Origin: an uncultured bacterium
GTDB taxonomy: Bacteria > Verrucomicrobiota > Kiritimatiellia > RFP12 > UBA1067
DNA: 59,735 bases
Assembly: GCA_902761275.1 (NCBI GenBank)
Contig: CACWJS010000003.1
Location: 1-59,735, forward strand
Reading direction: 5' to 3'
The position numbers and the translations under genes are program-made. The notes beneath the pieces were generated by a model that was not told the DNA's origin, searched no databases, and saw only the letters and a program-made list of their open reading frames with translations. Below, piece by piece: positions 31,106-39,530 of the stretch (position 1 is its first letter; each line of letters starts with the position of its first letter).

Positions 31106-31621
31106 ATGAGAATACTTTTTCTTAGCGATATACATGGTGTGCCTGCGGCGCTTGATGCGGCGCTGGCGGCTGGTGCCGCGCTTGGCTATGACAAGATTGC
31201 GCTCTTGGGCGATTTGCTGTATCACGGGCCGAGGAACGGCGTTCCTAACTTCTACGATCCCGTGAAGGTCGCGGAGATGCTCAACGCGCACAAGGACGAA
31301 ATCGTCGCGGTGCGCGGCAATTGCGACGCGGAAGTCGACCAGATGATGGTCAAGTTCCCGATCACCGCCGACTACCAAGTGCTTGACGCGGGGAACAAGA
31401 AGTTCTTCCTCACGCACGGTCACCTGTGGAACGAATGGAAGCTTCCCCCAATCGGAATCGCCGACGTTCTCGTTCATGGCCATACACACGTTCCCGAACT
31501 CAAGACGCTCGAGTGCGGGATGACGATCTTCAATCCTGGGTCGGTGTCGCTCCCTAAGGGCGGCTCGTCGCGTTCGTTCGGCTACTATGACGGGGAGAAC
31601 CTCAAGCACTATGTCATTTGA
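31106..31621 (+). CDS. YfcE-type metallophosphoesterase
   Basis: A 171-residue calcineurin-like phosphoesterase. It shows LFLSDIHGVP (metal Asp, His), LLGDLLYHGPR, VRGNCDAEVDQM, FLTHGHLWNEW and VLVHGHTHVPEL, the full set of metal-binding motifs in order. The length fits the YfcE phosphodiesterase family. The physiological substrate is unknown. The next gene overlaps its end by 11 bases. Confidence 0.9.
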   Translation: MRILFLSDIHGVPAALDAALAAGAALGYDKIALLGDLLYHGPRNGVPNFYDPVKVAEMLNAHKDEIVAVRGNCDAEVDQMMVKFPITADYQVLDAGNKKFFLTHGHLWNEWKLPPIGIADVLVHGHTHVPELKTLECGMTIFNPGSVSLPKGGSSRSFGYYDGENLKHYVI

Positions 31622-32210
31622 TGCTGTGATTCTTGCAAACGGCGACTTCCCGAAGAAGGATGGCGCCGCATGGAAAATTCTCGCGGGAGCAAAGCGCGTT
31701 GTCGCGTGTGACGGCGCGTCTGACGCCTACTGCCGGCGCTTCGGCAAGTCGCCTTTCGCAGTCGTTGGCGACATGGATTCCATCGGCCACCATCCAGAGG
31801 GTTCTGAAATCGTGACAGTTCCCGACCAGTCGACGAACGACCTCTCGAAGGCAGTCGGCTGGTGCCGCGCTAAGGGCTTCAAGAAGCTTGTCGTTGTCGG
31901 CGCGATGGGAAAGCGCGAAGACCATCTTCTCGGCAACGTCTTCCGTGCGCTCGATCTCGGAGTTGAGATCGTGACGGAATTCGGGCGCTTCGTCCCTGTT
32001 GTCGGCAAGGCGTCGTTCCGCGTCTCGAAGGGAGCGCCAGTGAGCGTGTTCGCAGTAGATCCTGCAACGCGCGTGACTTCCACGGGTCTTGAATGGCCGC
32101 TTGCCGACGTGAAGTTCAAGAACCTCTATTGCGCGACTCTTAACCGCGCAAGCGCCGCGCGCGTCACGCTCACCACGACGAAACCTGTCCTCGTCTACAT
32201 TGGCTCATGA
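31611..32210 (+). CDS. Thiamine diphosphokinase
   Basis: A 199-residue protein of the thiamine pyrophosphokinase family (thiamine + ATP to thiamine diphosphate). It shows VILANGDFP, VACDGASDAY, VGDMDSI, QSTNDLSKAVGWC and VVGAMGKREDHLLGN, which form the catalytic Asp sites and the thiamine pocket. The C-terminal small domain ends in STGLEWPL...LNRASAA. It overlaps its upstream and downstream neighbours, so it is part of a compact operon. Confidence 0.88.
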   Translation: MSFDAVILANGDFPKKDGAAWKILAGAKRVVACDGASDAYCRRFGKSPFAVVGDMDSIGHHPEGSEIVTVPDQSTNDLSKAVGWCRAKGFKKLVVVGAMGKREDHLLGNVFRALDLGVEIVTEFGRFVPVVGKASFRVSKGAPVSVFAVDPATRVTSTGLEWPLADVKFKNLYCATLNRASAARVTLTTTKPVLVYIGS

Positions 32211-32731
32211 AAATCGTACTTGCAAGTGGCAGCCCACGGCGGGCGAAAATACTAAAGGATCTCGGTGTCGATTTCGAGGTCGTCAAAACAGACGCGCCTG
32301 AAGTCTCCTATCCCGCAGACCCCGAACGGACTGTGCGCGAGAACGCGCTTGCAAAGGGCGCGGCGCTTCTTGGACGCAAGGGCGTCTTGAGCGCCGACAC
32401 GATCGTGTGGTTCTCTAACCGCATCTATGGCAAGCCGCGCGATCTCGAAGAGGCGAAGGAGTTTCTGCGCGAGCTCGCGGGCAAAGTTCACACAGTCTTT
32501 ACAGGAGTCGCTTTTGACGGCGAAGTGAAGGTCGTCCGCAGTGACGTAAAGTTTCGCGAACTTTCCGAGGCGACGATAGAGGAGTATGTCGCGCGCGTGA
32601 GGCCTACCGATCGCGCGGGCGCGTATGACATAGACGAGTCTGGCGACTTGATCGTCGAGTCGTACTCTGGCAGCTACGAGAACATAATGGGGCTCCCCGT
32701 TGAGCCGCTCAAGGAATGGGGGATCGCATGA
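32207..32731 (+). CDS. maf: Maf-family nucleotide pyrophosphatase
   Basis: A 174-residue protein hydrolysing nucleoside triphosphates to monophosphates (house-cleaning dTTP/UTP or modified CTP pyrophosphatase). It shows LASGSPRRAKILKDLG, the catalytic ADTIVW, YGKPRDLEEA, VRPTDRAGAYDI and the ending NIMGLPVEPL. It is slightly shorter than usual (about 190). It overlaps queC by ATGA. Confidence 0.9.
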   Translation: MKIVLASGSPRRAKILKDLGVDFEVVKTDAPEVSYPADPERTVRENALAKGAALLGRKGVLSADTIVWFSNRIYGKPRDLEEAKEFLRELAGKVHTVFTGVAFDGEVKVVRSDVKFRELSEATIEEYVARVRPTDRAGAYDIDESGDLIVESYSGSYENIMGLPVEPLKEWGIA

Positions 32732-33381
32732 AGGCAGTGGTAGTTCTTTCTGGCGGGCAGGATTCCGCGACGGCGCTCGCGATGGCCGTGAAGAAGCACG
32801 GCGCAGAGAACGTCGCGGCAATTACCTACACCTATGGCCAGCGCCATGCGCTCGAGACGAAGTTCGCGCGCCGTCTCGCCAAGGGAATATTCAAGATCGC
32901 CTTGTGGAAGCGCGTGCCGCTTTCGTTCTATTCCTCGATCACAGACAACGCGCTTCTCTCGAAGGACGTCGCAATCGAGAAGAAGAAGGGCGCGAAGTGC
33001 CCCAACACAGTCGTGGAAGGGCGAAACGCCGTCTTTTTAACGCTTGCGTCCGTCTGGGCGAAGTCGCTTGGCGCGAAAGAGGTGTGGACTGGCGTTTCGG
33101 AGGCGGACTTCTCGGGCTATCCCGACTGCCGCGCGGCGTTTATTCGTGCACACGAGAAGGCGACGCGCCTTGCGCTAGACTGGCCGGTCAAGTTCGTGAC
33201 ACCGTTCATCCACATGACCAAGGCGGAGGAGTGGGCACTTGCGGCGAAGCTCGGCATCCTCGGTGTTATCGAGAACGACACCCTCACTTGCTACAACGGC
33301 ATCCCGGGGCGCGGCTGCGGCAAATGCCCCGCCTGTCGCCTCCGTGCACGCGGCTATGAAGAATTCTCCCGCAGTAGATAG
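32728..33381 (+). CDS. queC: 7-cyano-7-deazaguanine synthase
   Basis: A 217-residue enzyme of queuosine precursor synthesis converting 7-carboxy-7-deazaguanine to preQ0. It has the PP-loop VVLSGGQDSATAL, TYTYGQRHALE, VEGRNAVFLTLA, SEADFSGYPDCR and the zinc ligands LTCYNGIPGRGCGKCPAC. ATG 32728 is chosen at the ATGA overlap with maf. queD, queE and queF are not in the window. Confidence 0.93.
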   Translation: MKAVVVLSGGQDSATALAMAVKKHGAENVAAITYTYGQRHALETKFARRLAKGIFKIALWKRVPLSFYSSITDNALLSKDVAIEKKKGAKCPNTVVEGRNAVFLTLASVWAKSLGAKEVWTGVSEADFSGYPDCRAAFIRAHEKATRLALDWPVKFVTPFIHMTKAEEWALAAKLGILGVIENDTLTCYNGIPGRGCGKCPACRLRARGYEEFSRSR

Positions 33382-33420
33382 TTTTCGGAGAACGCGAGAT
33401 AATCGTGTCTCGGGCGAGGG

Positions 33421-34638
33421 CTATCTTTGAGAGTTCTGGTCGCGGTAGTCGCGCATGGACATTCCGAATTTCTTCTTGAACAGACCCTTTGGCGGTGTTG
33501 GGTTTCCCCATCCGCAGGCGGCGGTGATTTCGGCGATCGGGTCGTTTGTCTGCCGTAGACGGCGCTTGACCTCCTCCAGCCGGACTCGCAGCATGGCTTC
33601 GTATACGCTCTCGCCTTGAAGTTGCCTGAACCGGAGTTCAAGAAGCGAGCGCGACACCTTGAATCGTCTTGCTACGTCATTTACGCCAATCCCCTTCACT
33701 GCGTTCCGCTCTATGTAGGCAAGAACCTTCTGGACGAGCCGGCCGGACTCCGACTGTACCACGGTGGATTCGCGGTGGACGATGGCGCGTATGCCGACTC
33801 TGTTGAGCCGCTTGTTCGGCAGGATCTTGCCACCTGACATCATCCGCTCCAGCAGTTCCGCAGCGAGCCGGCCTTCCTCGATGAAGTTCGGCTGGATGCT
33901 CGAAAGCCTGGGGTCGGTGTTTTCGCAGAGAATCGGGTCGTTGTTTACGCCGAGGATTCCAATTTCCGCCGGGATTTTGATGCCAATTTCGTTGCACACG
34001 TCAACAACTTCAAAGGCGCGGTCGTCGCATGCCGCGAGAATGCCGCAGGGCTTGGGAAGTCCCTGGAGCCACTTTATCAGCGTATGCTTGTCCTCGACCT
34101 TGTCCTGGAAGTGCGTGATGTCGAACATGCGCCCGATGAAGCCGGCATTCTCGAGCACGTCGCGGAATGCGGTGCCGCGCTCGCGGCTCCAGTCGTCGTC
34201 CGTGCGGTAGCCGGCGTAGCCGTAGCTTCTATAGACGCCCTGTCTGAGAAGGGCGTGTGCTGCCTCGCGTCCGACAGTCTGCGAATCGCTCTTTACGAAT
34301 GCGATTTTTTTTGTTCTTCTCTCGATGCCGCCTCCCGACACGTTCATCACGACAGTGGGGATGTCCGTCGCAGCGAGAACGCCGAGCGCGTCTTCCGTTC
34401 CTGGTATGCCAACGATGAAGCCGTCCGTGCCGCGTGAAAGCTCATGTTTCACGACTTCAGCCGTGAATTCGTGCTTCGTGCGGTAGATGATGAGCTGCCA
34501 GCGCCGCCCTGCGCTCAGGTAGTCGAAGATGCCGTTTAGCTTGTCCTGTCCGGCGATGCCGGCCATCCTGAGCGCGACTACCACTCGCCGCGGCGCGCTG
34601 GTCGGCTTGCAGTCCTGTGGTTTGCGATTCAAGGCCAT
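33421..34638 (-). CDS. XylR-type AraC-family transcriptional regulator
   Basis: A 405-residue regulator. Residues about 15-285 form a LacI/periplasmic-binding-like ligand domain (RRVVVALRMAGIAGQDKLNG; GFIVGIP; GILAACDDRAFEVVDVC; IGILGVNNDPILCENTDPRL). Residues about 300-400 are a double helix-turn-helix AraC domain (GVNDVARRFKVSRSLLELRF; DPIAEITAACGWGNPTPPKG; FKKKFGMSMRDYRD). It likely senses a sugar and controls the glycan cluster to its right. The -10 box lies 6 bases before the ATG. A longer upstream frame over 34639-35379 is antisense to the next gene and is rejected. Confidence 0.9.
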   Translation of the reverse strand: MALNRKPQDCKPTSAPRRVVVALRMAGIAGQDKLNGIFDYLSAGRRWQLIIYRTKHEFTAEVVKHELSRGTDGFIVGIPGTEDALGVLAATDIPTVVMNVSGGGIERRTKKIAFVKSDSQTVGREAAHALLRQGVYRSYGYAGYRTDDDWSRERGTAFRDVLENAGFIGRMFDITHFQDKVEDKHTLIKWLQGLPKPCGILAACDDRAFEVVDVCNEIGIKIPAEIGILGVNNDPILCENTDPRLSSIQPNFIEEGRLAAELLERMMSGGKILPNKRLNRVGIRAIVHRESTVVQSESGRLVQKVLAYIERNAVKGIGVNDVARRFKVSRSLLELRFRQLQGESVYEAMLRVRLEEVKRRLRQTNDPIAEITAACGWGNPTPPKGLFKKKFGMSMRDYRDQNSQR

Positions 34639-34644
34639 GCGCGT

Positions 34645-34653
34645 ATTATAGCA
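34645..34653 (-). promoter_or_regulatory. Extended -10 box of the regulator gene
   Basis: TGCTATAAT on the minus strand ending 6 bases before the ATG at 34638. The message would be leaderless or nearly so. Confidence 0.55.
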
Positions 34654-34733
34654 AACATTGAAGGCGATTTCTTTGGTTGGCGGAAAGATGATGTAATTTT
34701 GGCGTAAAAGATATTTGATTGGCGGAGAACTTT

Positions 34734-34742
34734 TGCTATACT
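34734..34742 (+). promoter_or_regulatory. Promoter-like box of the LamG protein gene
   Basis: TGCTATACT, followed by AAAGGAG at 34753-34759 and the ATG at 34768. It is divergent from the regulator gene, whose product may bind here. Confidence 0.5.
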
Positions 34743-34767
34743 CATTACAACAAAGGAGATAGTGTCT

Positions 34768-36603
34768 ATGGAAGACGATAAAAAATTCGGTTTTTCCAAG
34801 TGGGGCAATTGCTTTCTCGCAGTGTTTGCGTTCGCGTGCGCCGCGTCCGTCTGCGCGGCGGGGACGCTGCCCGCGGGCTACACCCGCGTCGTCGGCATCC
34901 AGTCGGCCGGGCTTTCGGGCAACGCGCCCTACATCGACCTCGGCTACAAGCCGACCCAGAACACCCGGGTGGACATCGATTTCGAGCTTCTGGACTGGGG
35001 TTGCGGCCAGTTTGGTGCGGCACTTGACCAATATCCATGTCCTTTTGGCGCCTGCCACGCTGGCAACACGCTTGCTTTCACTCTGACGGGCGGCGGCAGC
35101 ATAACTGATGGTCCCTGCTGGTCCTACCGCTGGGGAAATGGAAGCGATGTTACGATTATTTCCGGGGCCATCGTCGAGGGGCCGCATCGGCTTGAAGCCA
35201 ACGGTCCATCCTGGACGATGGACGGGTTGACCAAGGAGAAGACGGGCGGGTCTTCCGAGACTTTCACGTTGACACAGAGCCTCTATGTCTTCGCCCGCAA
35301 CAACAACGGGACGATGGACCATCCCGTGTACATGACGCTCTACGGCTTTGACATCTACGAGAGCGGCGTTCTCCAGCACTCCTTCGTGCCGTGCGTCAGG
35401 GATGCCGACGATGAGCCGGGGCTTTACGACACGGTCGGCGAAAAGGGGTTTCTCGTGAAGAGCGGCACGGGCGCGTTCACCGTGGTGAGGTCCTATCTTG
35501 AAATAGAGGGTGTCCCCAGAGTCGTCTGTGACTCATTTTGGGTTTCTCCTCGGCCGGTGGTGCACCCATTCGGCGACAGTTCGACCGTCCTTGTCAAAGA
35601 TGCCGACTATACATTGAGTGATGGAAGAAGGACCAGCTCGGATGGATATCGCTTCGGGTGGATCCAGGCGACCGGCATCGGCAACTATGCAGGGGTTGAT
35701 TCACGCAAGATATGGTACAGGTACATGGTTTCCACCAATGCCACGGATGCCTTTTCTGTCACCAACATCCCCCCGGTCGCATACAAGAATGGAGAGCCCT
35801 TGACGCCGCGTCCCGTTGTCCGCACGGCCGACGAAAGCCGGACGCTTGTTGAGGGCACAGACTACGATCTTTCATGGGGTAACAATTGCGAAATCGGCCG
35901 GGGCTATGTCTTAATTACCGGCAAGGGTGATTTCGCCGACAAACTCTGGGTGGAGTCTTTCTCCATTCTCCCCGTTCTTCCAGGCGGCCACAAGGCGGTG
36001 GAATGGATTCGCTCCTCCGGCACGCAGTATATCGACACCGGCTTCATGCCCGACCTCACGACCCGTGCTGATTACCATTTCAAAATGGAGTCTCAGCCGA
36101 CGATCTGGGAACAGACATTTGGCTCCCGCCAAAGCAGCAGCGCAAAAAAGTTCTACATTATCTGGAATTATTCGAGGAGTCGGTGGTCTTGCAACATCGG
36201 TGCATCTACGGCTTACGAGCCGGATTATCCGGCCGCAGTAGGCGAGCACTTCTTCTCGATCAACAGGACGACGTTTACTCTTGACGGCGTTTCGGAAACA
36301 GTCAGCGCGACTGCCTTCGAGAAGACCCACAACGCCTACATCTTCGCAACCAACCAAAACGGTATGCCGCTTAATAAGCCAGGTCCGTATGGCAAGTTCA
36401 AGCTCTATTCGCTGAAGATATGGGACGACGGCACGCTCGTGCGCAACTTTATTCCGTGCGTGAACAAGGAGGGCGTTGCGGGTCTCTACGACATCACGCC
36501 CGGCGCGGTGAAGAAGTTCTACTCCAACGACGGCACCGGCACGTTCGAGACGGGCCCGGAGCTTGAGGTTGGCCAGTCCGGTCTTACCATCTTCGTGCGA
36601 TAG
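34768..36603 (+). CDS. Exported protein with two LamG-like domains
   Basis: A 611-residue protein with a signal peptide (FLAVFAFACAASVCAAG). Two similar concanavalin/LamG-like modules flank a linker. The first spans about 30-235 (APYIDLGYKPTQNTRVDIDF ... YGFDIYESGVLQHSFVPCV ... GLYDTVGEKGF). The second spans about 405-600 (GTQYIDTGFMPDLTTRADYH ... LYSLKIWDDGTLVRNFIPCV ... GLYDITPGAVKKFYSNDGTG). Such proteins are frequent in gut Verrucomicrobia-related bacteria and may bind glycans; binding is inferred. ATG 34768 fits the AAAGGAG spacing better than the GTG at 34762. Confidence 0.75.
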   Translation: MEDDKKFGFSKWGNCFLAVFAFACAASVCAAGTLPAGYTRVVGIQSAGLSGNAPYIDLGYKPTQNTRVDIDFELLDWGCGQFGAALDQYPCPFGACHAGNTLAFTLTGGGSITDGPCWSYRWGNGSDVTIISGAIVEGPHRLEANGPSWTMDGLTKEKTGGSSETFTLTQSLYVFARNNNGTMDHPVYMTLYGFDIYESGVLQHSFVPCVRDADDEPGLYDTVGEKGFLVKSGTGAFTVVRSYLEIEGVPRVVCDSFWVSPRPVVHPFGDSSTVLVKDADYTLSDGRRTSSDGYRFGWIQATGIGNYAGVDSRKIWYRYMVSTNATDAFSVTNIPPVAYKNGEPLTPRPVVRTADESRTLVEGTDYDLSWGNNCEIGRGYVLITGKGDFADKLWVESFSILPVLPGGHKAVEWIRSSGTQYIDTGFMPDLTTRADYHFKMESQPTIWEQTFGSRQSSSAKKFYIIWNYSRSRWSCNIGASTAYEPDYPAAVGEHFFSINRTTFTLDGVSETVSATAFEKTHNAYIFATNQNGMPLNKPGPYGKFKLYSLKIWDDGTLVRNFIPCVNKEGVAGLYDITPGAVKKFYSNDGTGTFETGPELEVGQSGLTIFVR

Positions 36604-36623
36604 CGCGGCGGCGCTATGCCAGC

Positions 36624-38006
36624 ATGAAAGTCAATGACCATATTTCCGTCCGCTATCTCCTCGCAATCGCGGGGTTAGGCGGGCTTCTCTACGGCATCGA
36701 CTTTGGCGTCATCGCCGCAGCGTCTCCCTACATCAAGGCACTCGGACTATTCACCGACGCCGAGCTTAGTTGGGTCGTCGGAGCAGTCCTCTTCGGCGGC
36801 ATCGTTTCATCGCTTACGGCGGGGATGCTTGCCGAGCGGTTCGGCAGGAAACGCATGATTGTCGCTGCGGCTGCGCTCTTCTTCGTGGCTGTTCCTACTG
36901 TCTGCCTTTCGGAAAAGTCTCTTTGGACGATGCTTTTCGGACGCGTCCTCCAGGGCATGAGCGCCGGATACATGGCCGTCGTCATGCCGATGTATCTTAC
37001 CGAGACCCTGCCGCCGGAGATTAGAGGACGCGGCACCGGCGTTTTCCAGTTCTGCCTCGGGCTTGGCCTTGTCGCGGCTGCTGCTGTCGGATATTTTGTC
37101 GCGAAGCTGTACGGCGCGGCGGACGCGCCGGCGGAGCTTGTCGCGGATGCCGCTAAATCCGCTGCGTGGAAGATGAACTTCTGGTGGACGCTCGCTCCTG
37201 TTGCGGCGCTTTTTTTCGGCAGTCTGCGGCTCCCGGAAAGCCCGGTGTGGGAGAAAAGGGTAAAGTGTGGGAGTGGAGGAGTGAGGGAGTGTGGGAGTGG
37301 AGGAGTTAACTCACCCACTCACCCACTCACCCACTCCCTCACTTTGAATTCCCGCCGCTATGTCGTGCCTTTTCTCTTGGCGGTCGCCGTCCTGACGCTC
37401 AACAAGACGACGGGGATGAGTTCCGTCACCAGCTATTCGGTGATGATATTTCAGAAGGCCGGTTTCGCCGGAGCTCTTGGGAATGTTGGCGACTTTGCGA
37501 TCAAGCTGACGAATCTCGTCGTCACGCTCGTCGCGGCGGCGATCATCGACCGCGTTGGCCGCACACGGCTCTTGAAGATCGGCACGGCGGGCATGACGCT
37601 CGGGCTTGCGGCAATTGGCGGCGTCCTTCTCGCCATTGAGCGTTTCGGAGTCGCTGCGAACAGCGTGACAGGGATTTTCTGTCTCGCGGCGTTTTTCGTG
37701 ATGCAGGTTTTTTACGCGCTGGGTCCCGGCATCTGCGTGTGGCTAGTCCTTTCCGAGCTGATGCCTTCGCGCATCCGCGCCAATGGCATGTCGATTGCGC
37801 TTTTCATGAACCAGTTCGTCGCGTGGGGGCTCGCGTCGTCGTTCCTGCCGTGGGTCAACGCCTGGGGATGGGCGTCGATGTTCTTCTTCTTCGCCGTTAA
37901 CGGAGTAATCTACTTTATTGTCTCGCTCTTCATCCCCGAGACCAGGGGCAAGACGCTGGAGGAGCTTGAACATCTTTTTGATAAAAAGCTTGGAGCTGAG
38001 AGCTGA
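36624..38006 (+). CDS. Sugar porter (MFS) with repeat-derived central loop and C-terminus
   Basis: A 460-residue 12-helix major facilitator of the sugar porter family: GLLYGIDFGVIAAA, AGMLAERFGRKRMI, GRVLQGMSAGYMAVVMPMYL and PESPVWEKR in the first half, then DRVGRTRLL, LVLSELMPSRIRANGMS and the ending PETRGKTLEELEHLF. Residues about 211-242, in the cytoplasmic loop between helices 6 and 7, are encoded by the GTTAAC-centred octamer element (CGSGGVRECGSGGVN, SPTHPLTHSLTL). The stop codon at 38004-38006 lies inside a heptamer array, so the last residues KLGAES are repeat-encoded. It likely imports sugar released by the neighbouring enzymes. Confidence 0.88.
   Translation: MKVNDHISVRYLLAIAGLGGLLYGIDFGVIAAASPYIKALGLFTDAELSWVVGAVLFGGIVSSLTAGMLAERFGRKRMIVAAAALFFVAVPTVCLSEKSLWTMLFGRVLQGMSAGYMAVVMPMYLTETLPPEIRGRGTGVFQFCLGLGLVAAAAVGYFVAKLYGAADAPAELVADAAKSAAWKMNFWWTLAPVAALFFGSLRLPESPVWEKRVKCGSGGVRECGSGGVNSPTHPLTHSLTLNSRRYVVPFLLAVAVLTLNKTTGMSSVTSYSVMIFQKAGFAGALGNVGDFAIKLTNLVVTLVAAAIIDRVGRTRLLKIGTAGMTLGLAAIGGVLLAIERFGVAANSVTGIFCLAAFFVMQVFYALGPGICVWLVLSELMPSRIRANGMSIALFMNQFVAWGLASSFLPWVNAWGWASMFFFFAVNGVIYFIVSLFIPETRGKTLEELEHLFDKKLGAES
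37264..37344. repeat. Bipartite octamer element with GTTAAC centre, intragenic copy
   Basis: The G-rich arm has units GGGAGTGG/AGGAGTGA; the C-rich arm has tandem CTCACCCA units. They meet at GAGTTAACTC (GTTAAC at 37305-37310). It is the reverse complement of 4569-4642 with one additional 8-base unit and keeps the frame of the transporter gene. Confidence 0.85.
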
Positions 38007-38056
38007 GAGCTTAGAGCTCAGAGCTTGAAGCTTAGAGCTTAGAGCTGGGAGCAGAG
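37987..38056. repeat. Heptamer array AGCTTRG, left arm at the S23 gene
   Basis: Ten 7-base units from AGCTTGG to AGCAGAG. The transporter stop codon TGA (38004-38006) lies in it, and the array ends 11 bases before the S23-family ATG. The S23 ribosome site GAGGAGA is the immediate continuation. Confidence 0.9.
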
Positions 38057-38067
38057 GAGAAGTGAGT

Positions 38068-38430
38068 ATGATAAAGAGTTATAGAGAACTGAAGGTTTGG
38101 CAAAAGGCCATGGACTTTGCAGAACATGTGTACAAGGTCCAGAGGCGCTTTCCTGCCGAGGAACGCTATGGCCTCTGCGACCAGCTGCGCCGTGCAGCAG
38201 TTTCCATTCCTTCTAATATCGCGGAAGGTCGTGGCAGGGATACGGCTAAGGACTTTTCGCACTTCCTGTCACTTGCCCGGGGCTCTTTAAATGAAGTCAC
38301 AACTCAGTTGGAACTGGCGGTTCGGCTTGGCTATCTTGATTCCGGAAGCGGCCTCGATGAGGAATCCCAGGAGATCGGGAAAATGCTGAATGCCATGATA
38401 CAACGTCTTAAACAATCAAAACAACCCTAA
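38068..38430 (+). CDS. S23/IVP-family four-helix-bundle protein
   Basis: A 120-residue protein with the family signature: SYRELKVWQKAMDFAEHVYK, FPAEERYGLCDQLRRAAVSI, PSNIAEGRGRDTAKDFSHFL and LARGSLNEVTTQLELAVRLG, ending in the helix EIGKMLNAMIQRLK. This family is known from intervening sequences inside 23S rRNA genes and is structurally related to Avd of diversity-generating retroelements; its molecular job is unknown. No rRNA gene or reverse transcriptase is present here. The gene sits between a ten-unit and a six-unit heptamer array in inverted orientation, which suggests a movable unit. GAGGAGA before ATG 38068 decides the start over the GTG at 38062. Confidence 0.9.
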   Translation: MIKSYRELKVWQKAMDFAEHVYKVQRRFPAEERYGLCDQLRRAAVSIPSNIAEGRGRDTAKDFSHFLSLARGSLNEVTTQLELAVRLGYLDSGSGLDEESQEIGKMLNAMIQRLKQSKQP

Positions 38431-38454
38431 GGAAAGGAAACGCTTAGTGACGGT

Positions 38455-38496
38455 AGCTCTCAGCTAAAAGCTAAAAGCTCCAAGCTCTAAGCTGAA
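38455..38496. repeat. Heptamer array, right arm at the S23 gene (inverted)
   Basis: Six units AGCTCTC, AGCTAAA, AGCTAAA, AGCTCCA, AGCTCTA, AGCTGAA. Read on the other strand they give AGCTTAG, AGCTTGG and so on, so the orientation is opposite to the left arm. Confidence 0.85.
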
Positions 38497-38501
38497 AAAC
38501 C

Positions 38502-39530
38502 ATGATAACTCAAACATCAATTAGCTACTACGGGCTCAACTACGTAGAACACGCCGAGGCGGACTTCAAGGAAATGAAGGCGCACGGCGTCACCCAGGTG
38601 ATTCTCGCAGTGACGGAGTTCGACTTCGACTTCTGGCGGCCGAACATCCCCGCCATCGTCGACAAGGCGCACGAGCTGGGGCTCCGCGTCCTCATCGACC
38701 CGTGGGGCAACGGCAAGTACTTTGGCGGCGAACAGGTCTCGAAGTTCCTTCAGGACAACGTCGAAAACCGCCAGGTCTCGGCCTTGACCGGCGAGAAGCT
38801 TCCCTACGCCTGCTTCAACACGAACAGCTATCGCGACTACTTCAAGAACTTCTGCACGACGCTCGCCCGCGAAGCGAAGCCCGACGGCTTCTTCTGGGAC
38901 GAGCCGCACTACGCCTTCCCGAAGGGCATCGCCTCCATCACTGGCGGCGTTGCGGACGACTGGACGTGCTATTGTCCCGTCTGCCGCAAGCGTTTCGAGG
39001 ACTACTATGGCTACCCGATGCCGCGCTACATGACGAACGACGTGAAGCAGTTCCGCTGGCGCGAGGCGCTCGTTGTCCTCTCCGAGACCTCGAAGGCGCT
39101 GAAGGAGATCGACCCGAAGCTGGAGATCACCTGCTGTGTCCACGCGACGCAGAACGGCTACTACGTCTCGGAGTATCGCGGCTACGACAATTGGGATATG
39201 GTTGGCGCGTGTCCTTATTTCGACGTGTTCTCGACGACGATCATCAACTGGGCGCTTCCCGAGGACTTCTTCCTCGACATCACGCGTCGCACGGTTGCCA
39301 TCGCCAAGAAGTACGGCAAGCAGTCCGAGCGCTGGCTAATGGGCTACTACAAGCAGCCGAAGGACTGGAACCAGGTTGCACGCTGGGTCGACCTCGCCGC
39401 CAAGGAGGGCGTTGACCGCCTTGCCGCCTGGACGTACCGCGGTGGCTACGGCACGGTCGTCGGCGCGCCCGATGCGCTTAAACTCTGGGATACAATTGGT
39501 GAGAACTATAGGAGGGTATTGGGGATTTAA
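38502..39530 (+). CDS. TIM-barrel protein resembling a glycoside hydrolase, family not assigned
   Basis: A 342-residue cytoplasmic-looking protein without signal peptide. It shows barrel-type strands with acidic ends: ILAVTEFDFDFWRPNI, LRVLIDPWGNGKYFGG, KPDGFFWDEPHYAFP (candidate catalytic Asp/Glu), ITCCVHATQNGYY and LMGYYKQPKDW. CYCPVCRKRFEDYYG may bind zinc. Such proteins occur in sugar clusters of Lentisphaerae-type bacteria. A glycosidase role is inferred from fold-like features and context only. The stop codon is immediately followed by a heptamer array. Confidence 0.6.
   Translation: MITQTSISYYGLNYVEHAEADFKEMKAHGVTQVILAVTEFDFDFWRPNIPAIVDKAHELGLRVLIDPWGNGKYFGGEQVSKFLQDNVENRQVSALTGEKLPYACFNTNSYRDYFKNFCTTLAREAKPDGFFWDEPHYAFPKGIASITGGVADDWTCYCPVCRKRFEDYYGYPMPRYMTNDVKQFRWREALVVLSETSKALKEIDPKLEITCCVHATQNGYYVSEYRGYDNWDMVGACPYFDVFSTTIINWALPEDFFLDITRRTVAIAKKYGKQSERWLMGYYKQPKDWNQVARWVDLAAKEGVDRLAAWTYRGGYGTVVGAPDALKLWDTIGENYRRVLGI

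Noticed and set aside
34639-35379. N-terminal extension of the AraC-type regulator
   Set aside because: The extension is antisense to the LamG protein gene and lacks family similarity. The regulator begins normally at 34638.
38068-38430. 23S rRNA intervening-sequence protein in an rRNA gene
   Set aside because: No rRNA sequence adjoins the gene; it lies between protein genes.
38068-38430. Diversity-generating retroelement accessory gene (avd)
   Set aside because: No reverse transcriptase, template repeat or variable target gene was found nearby.
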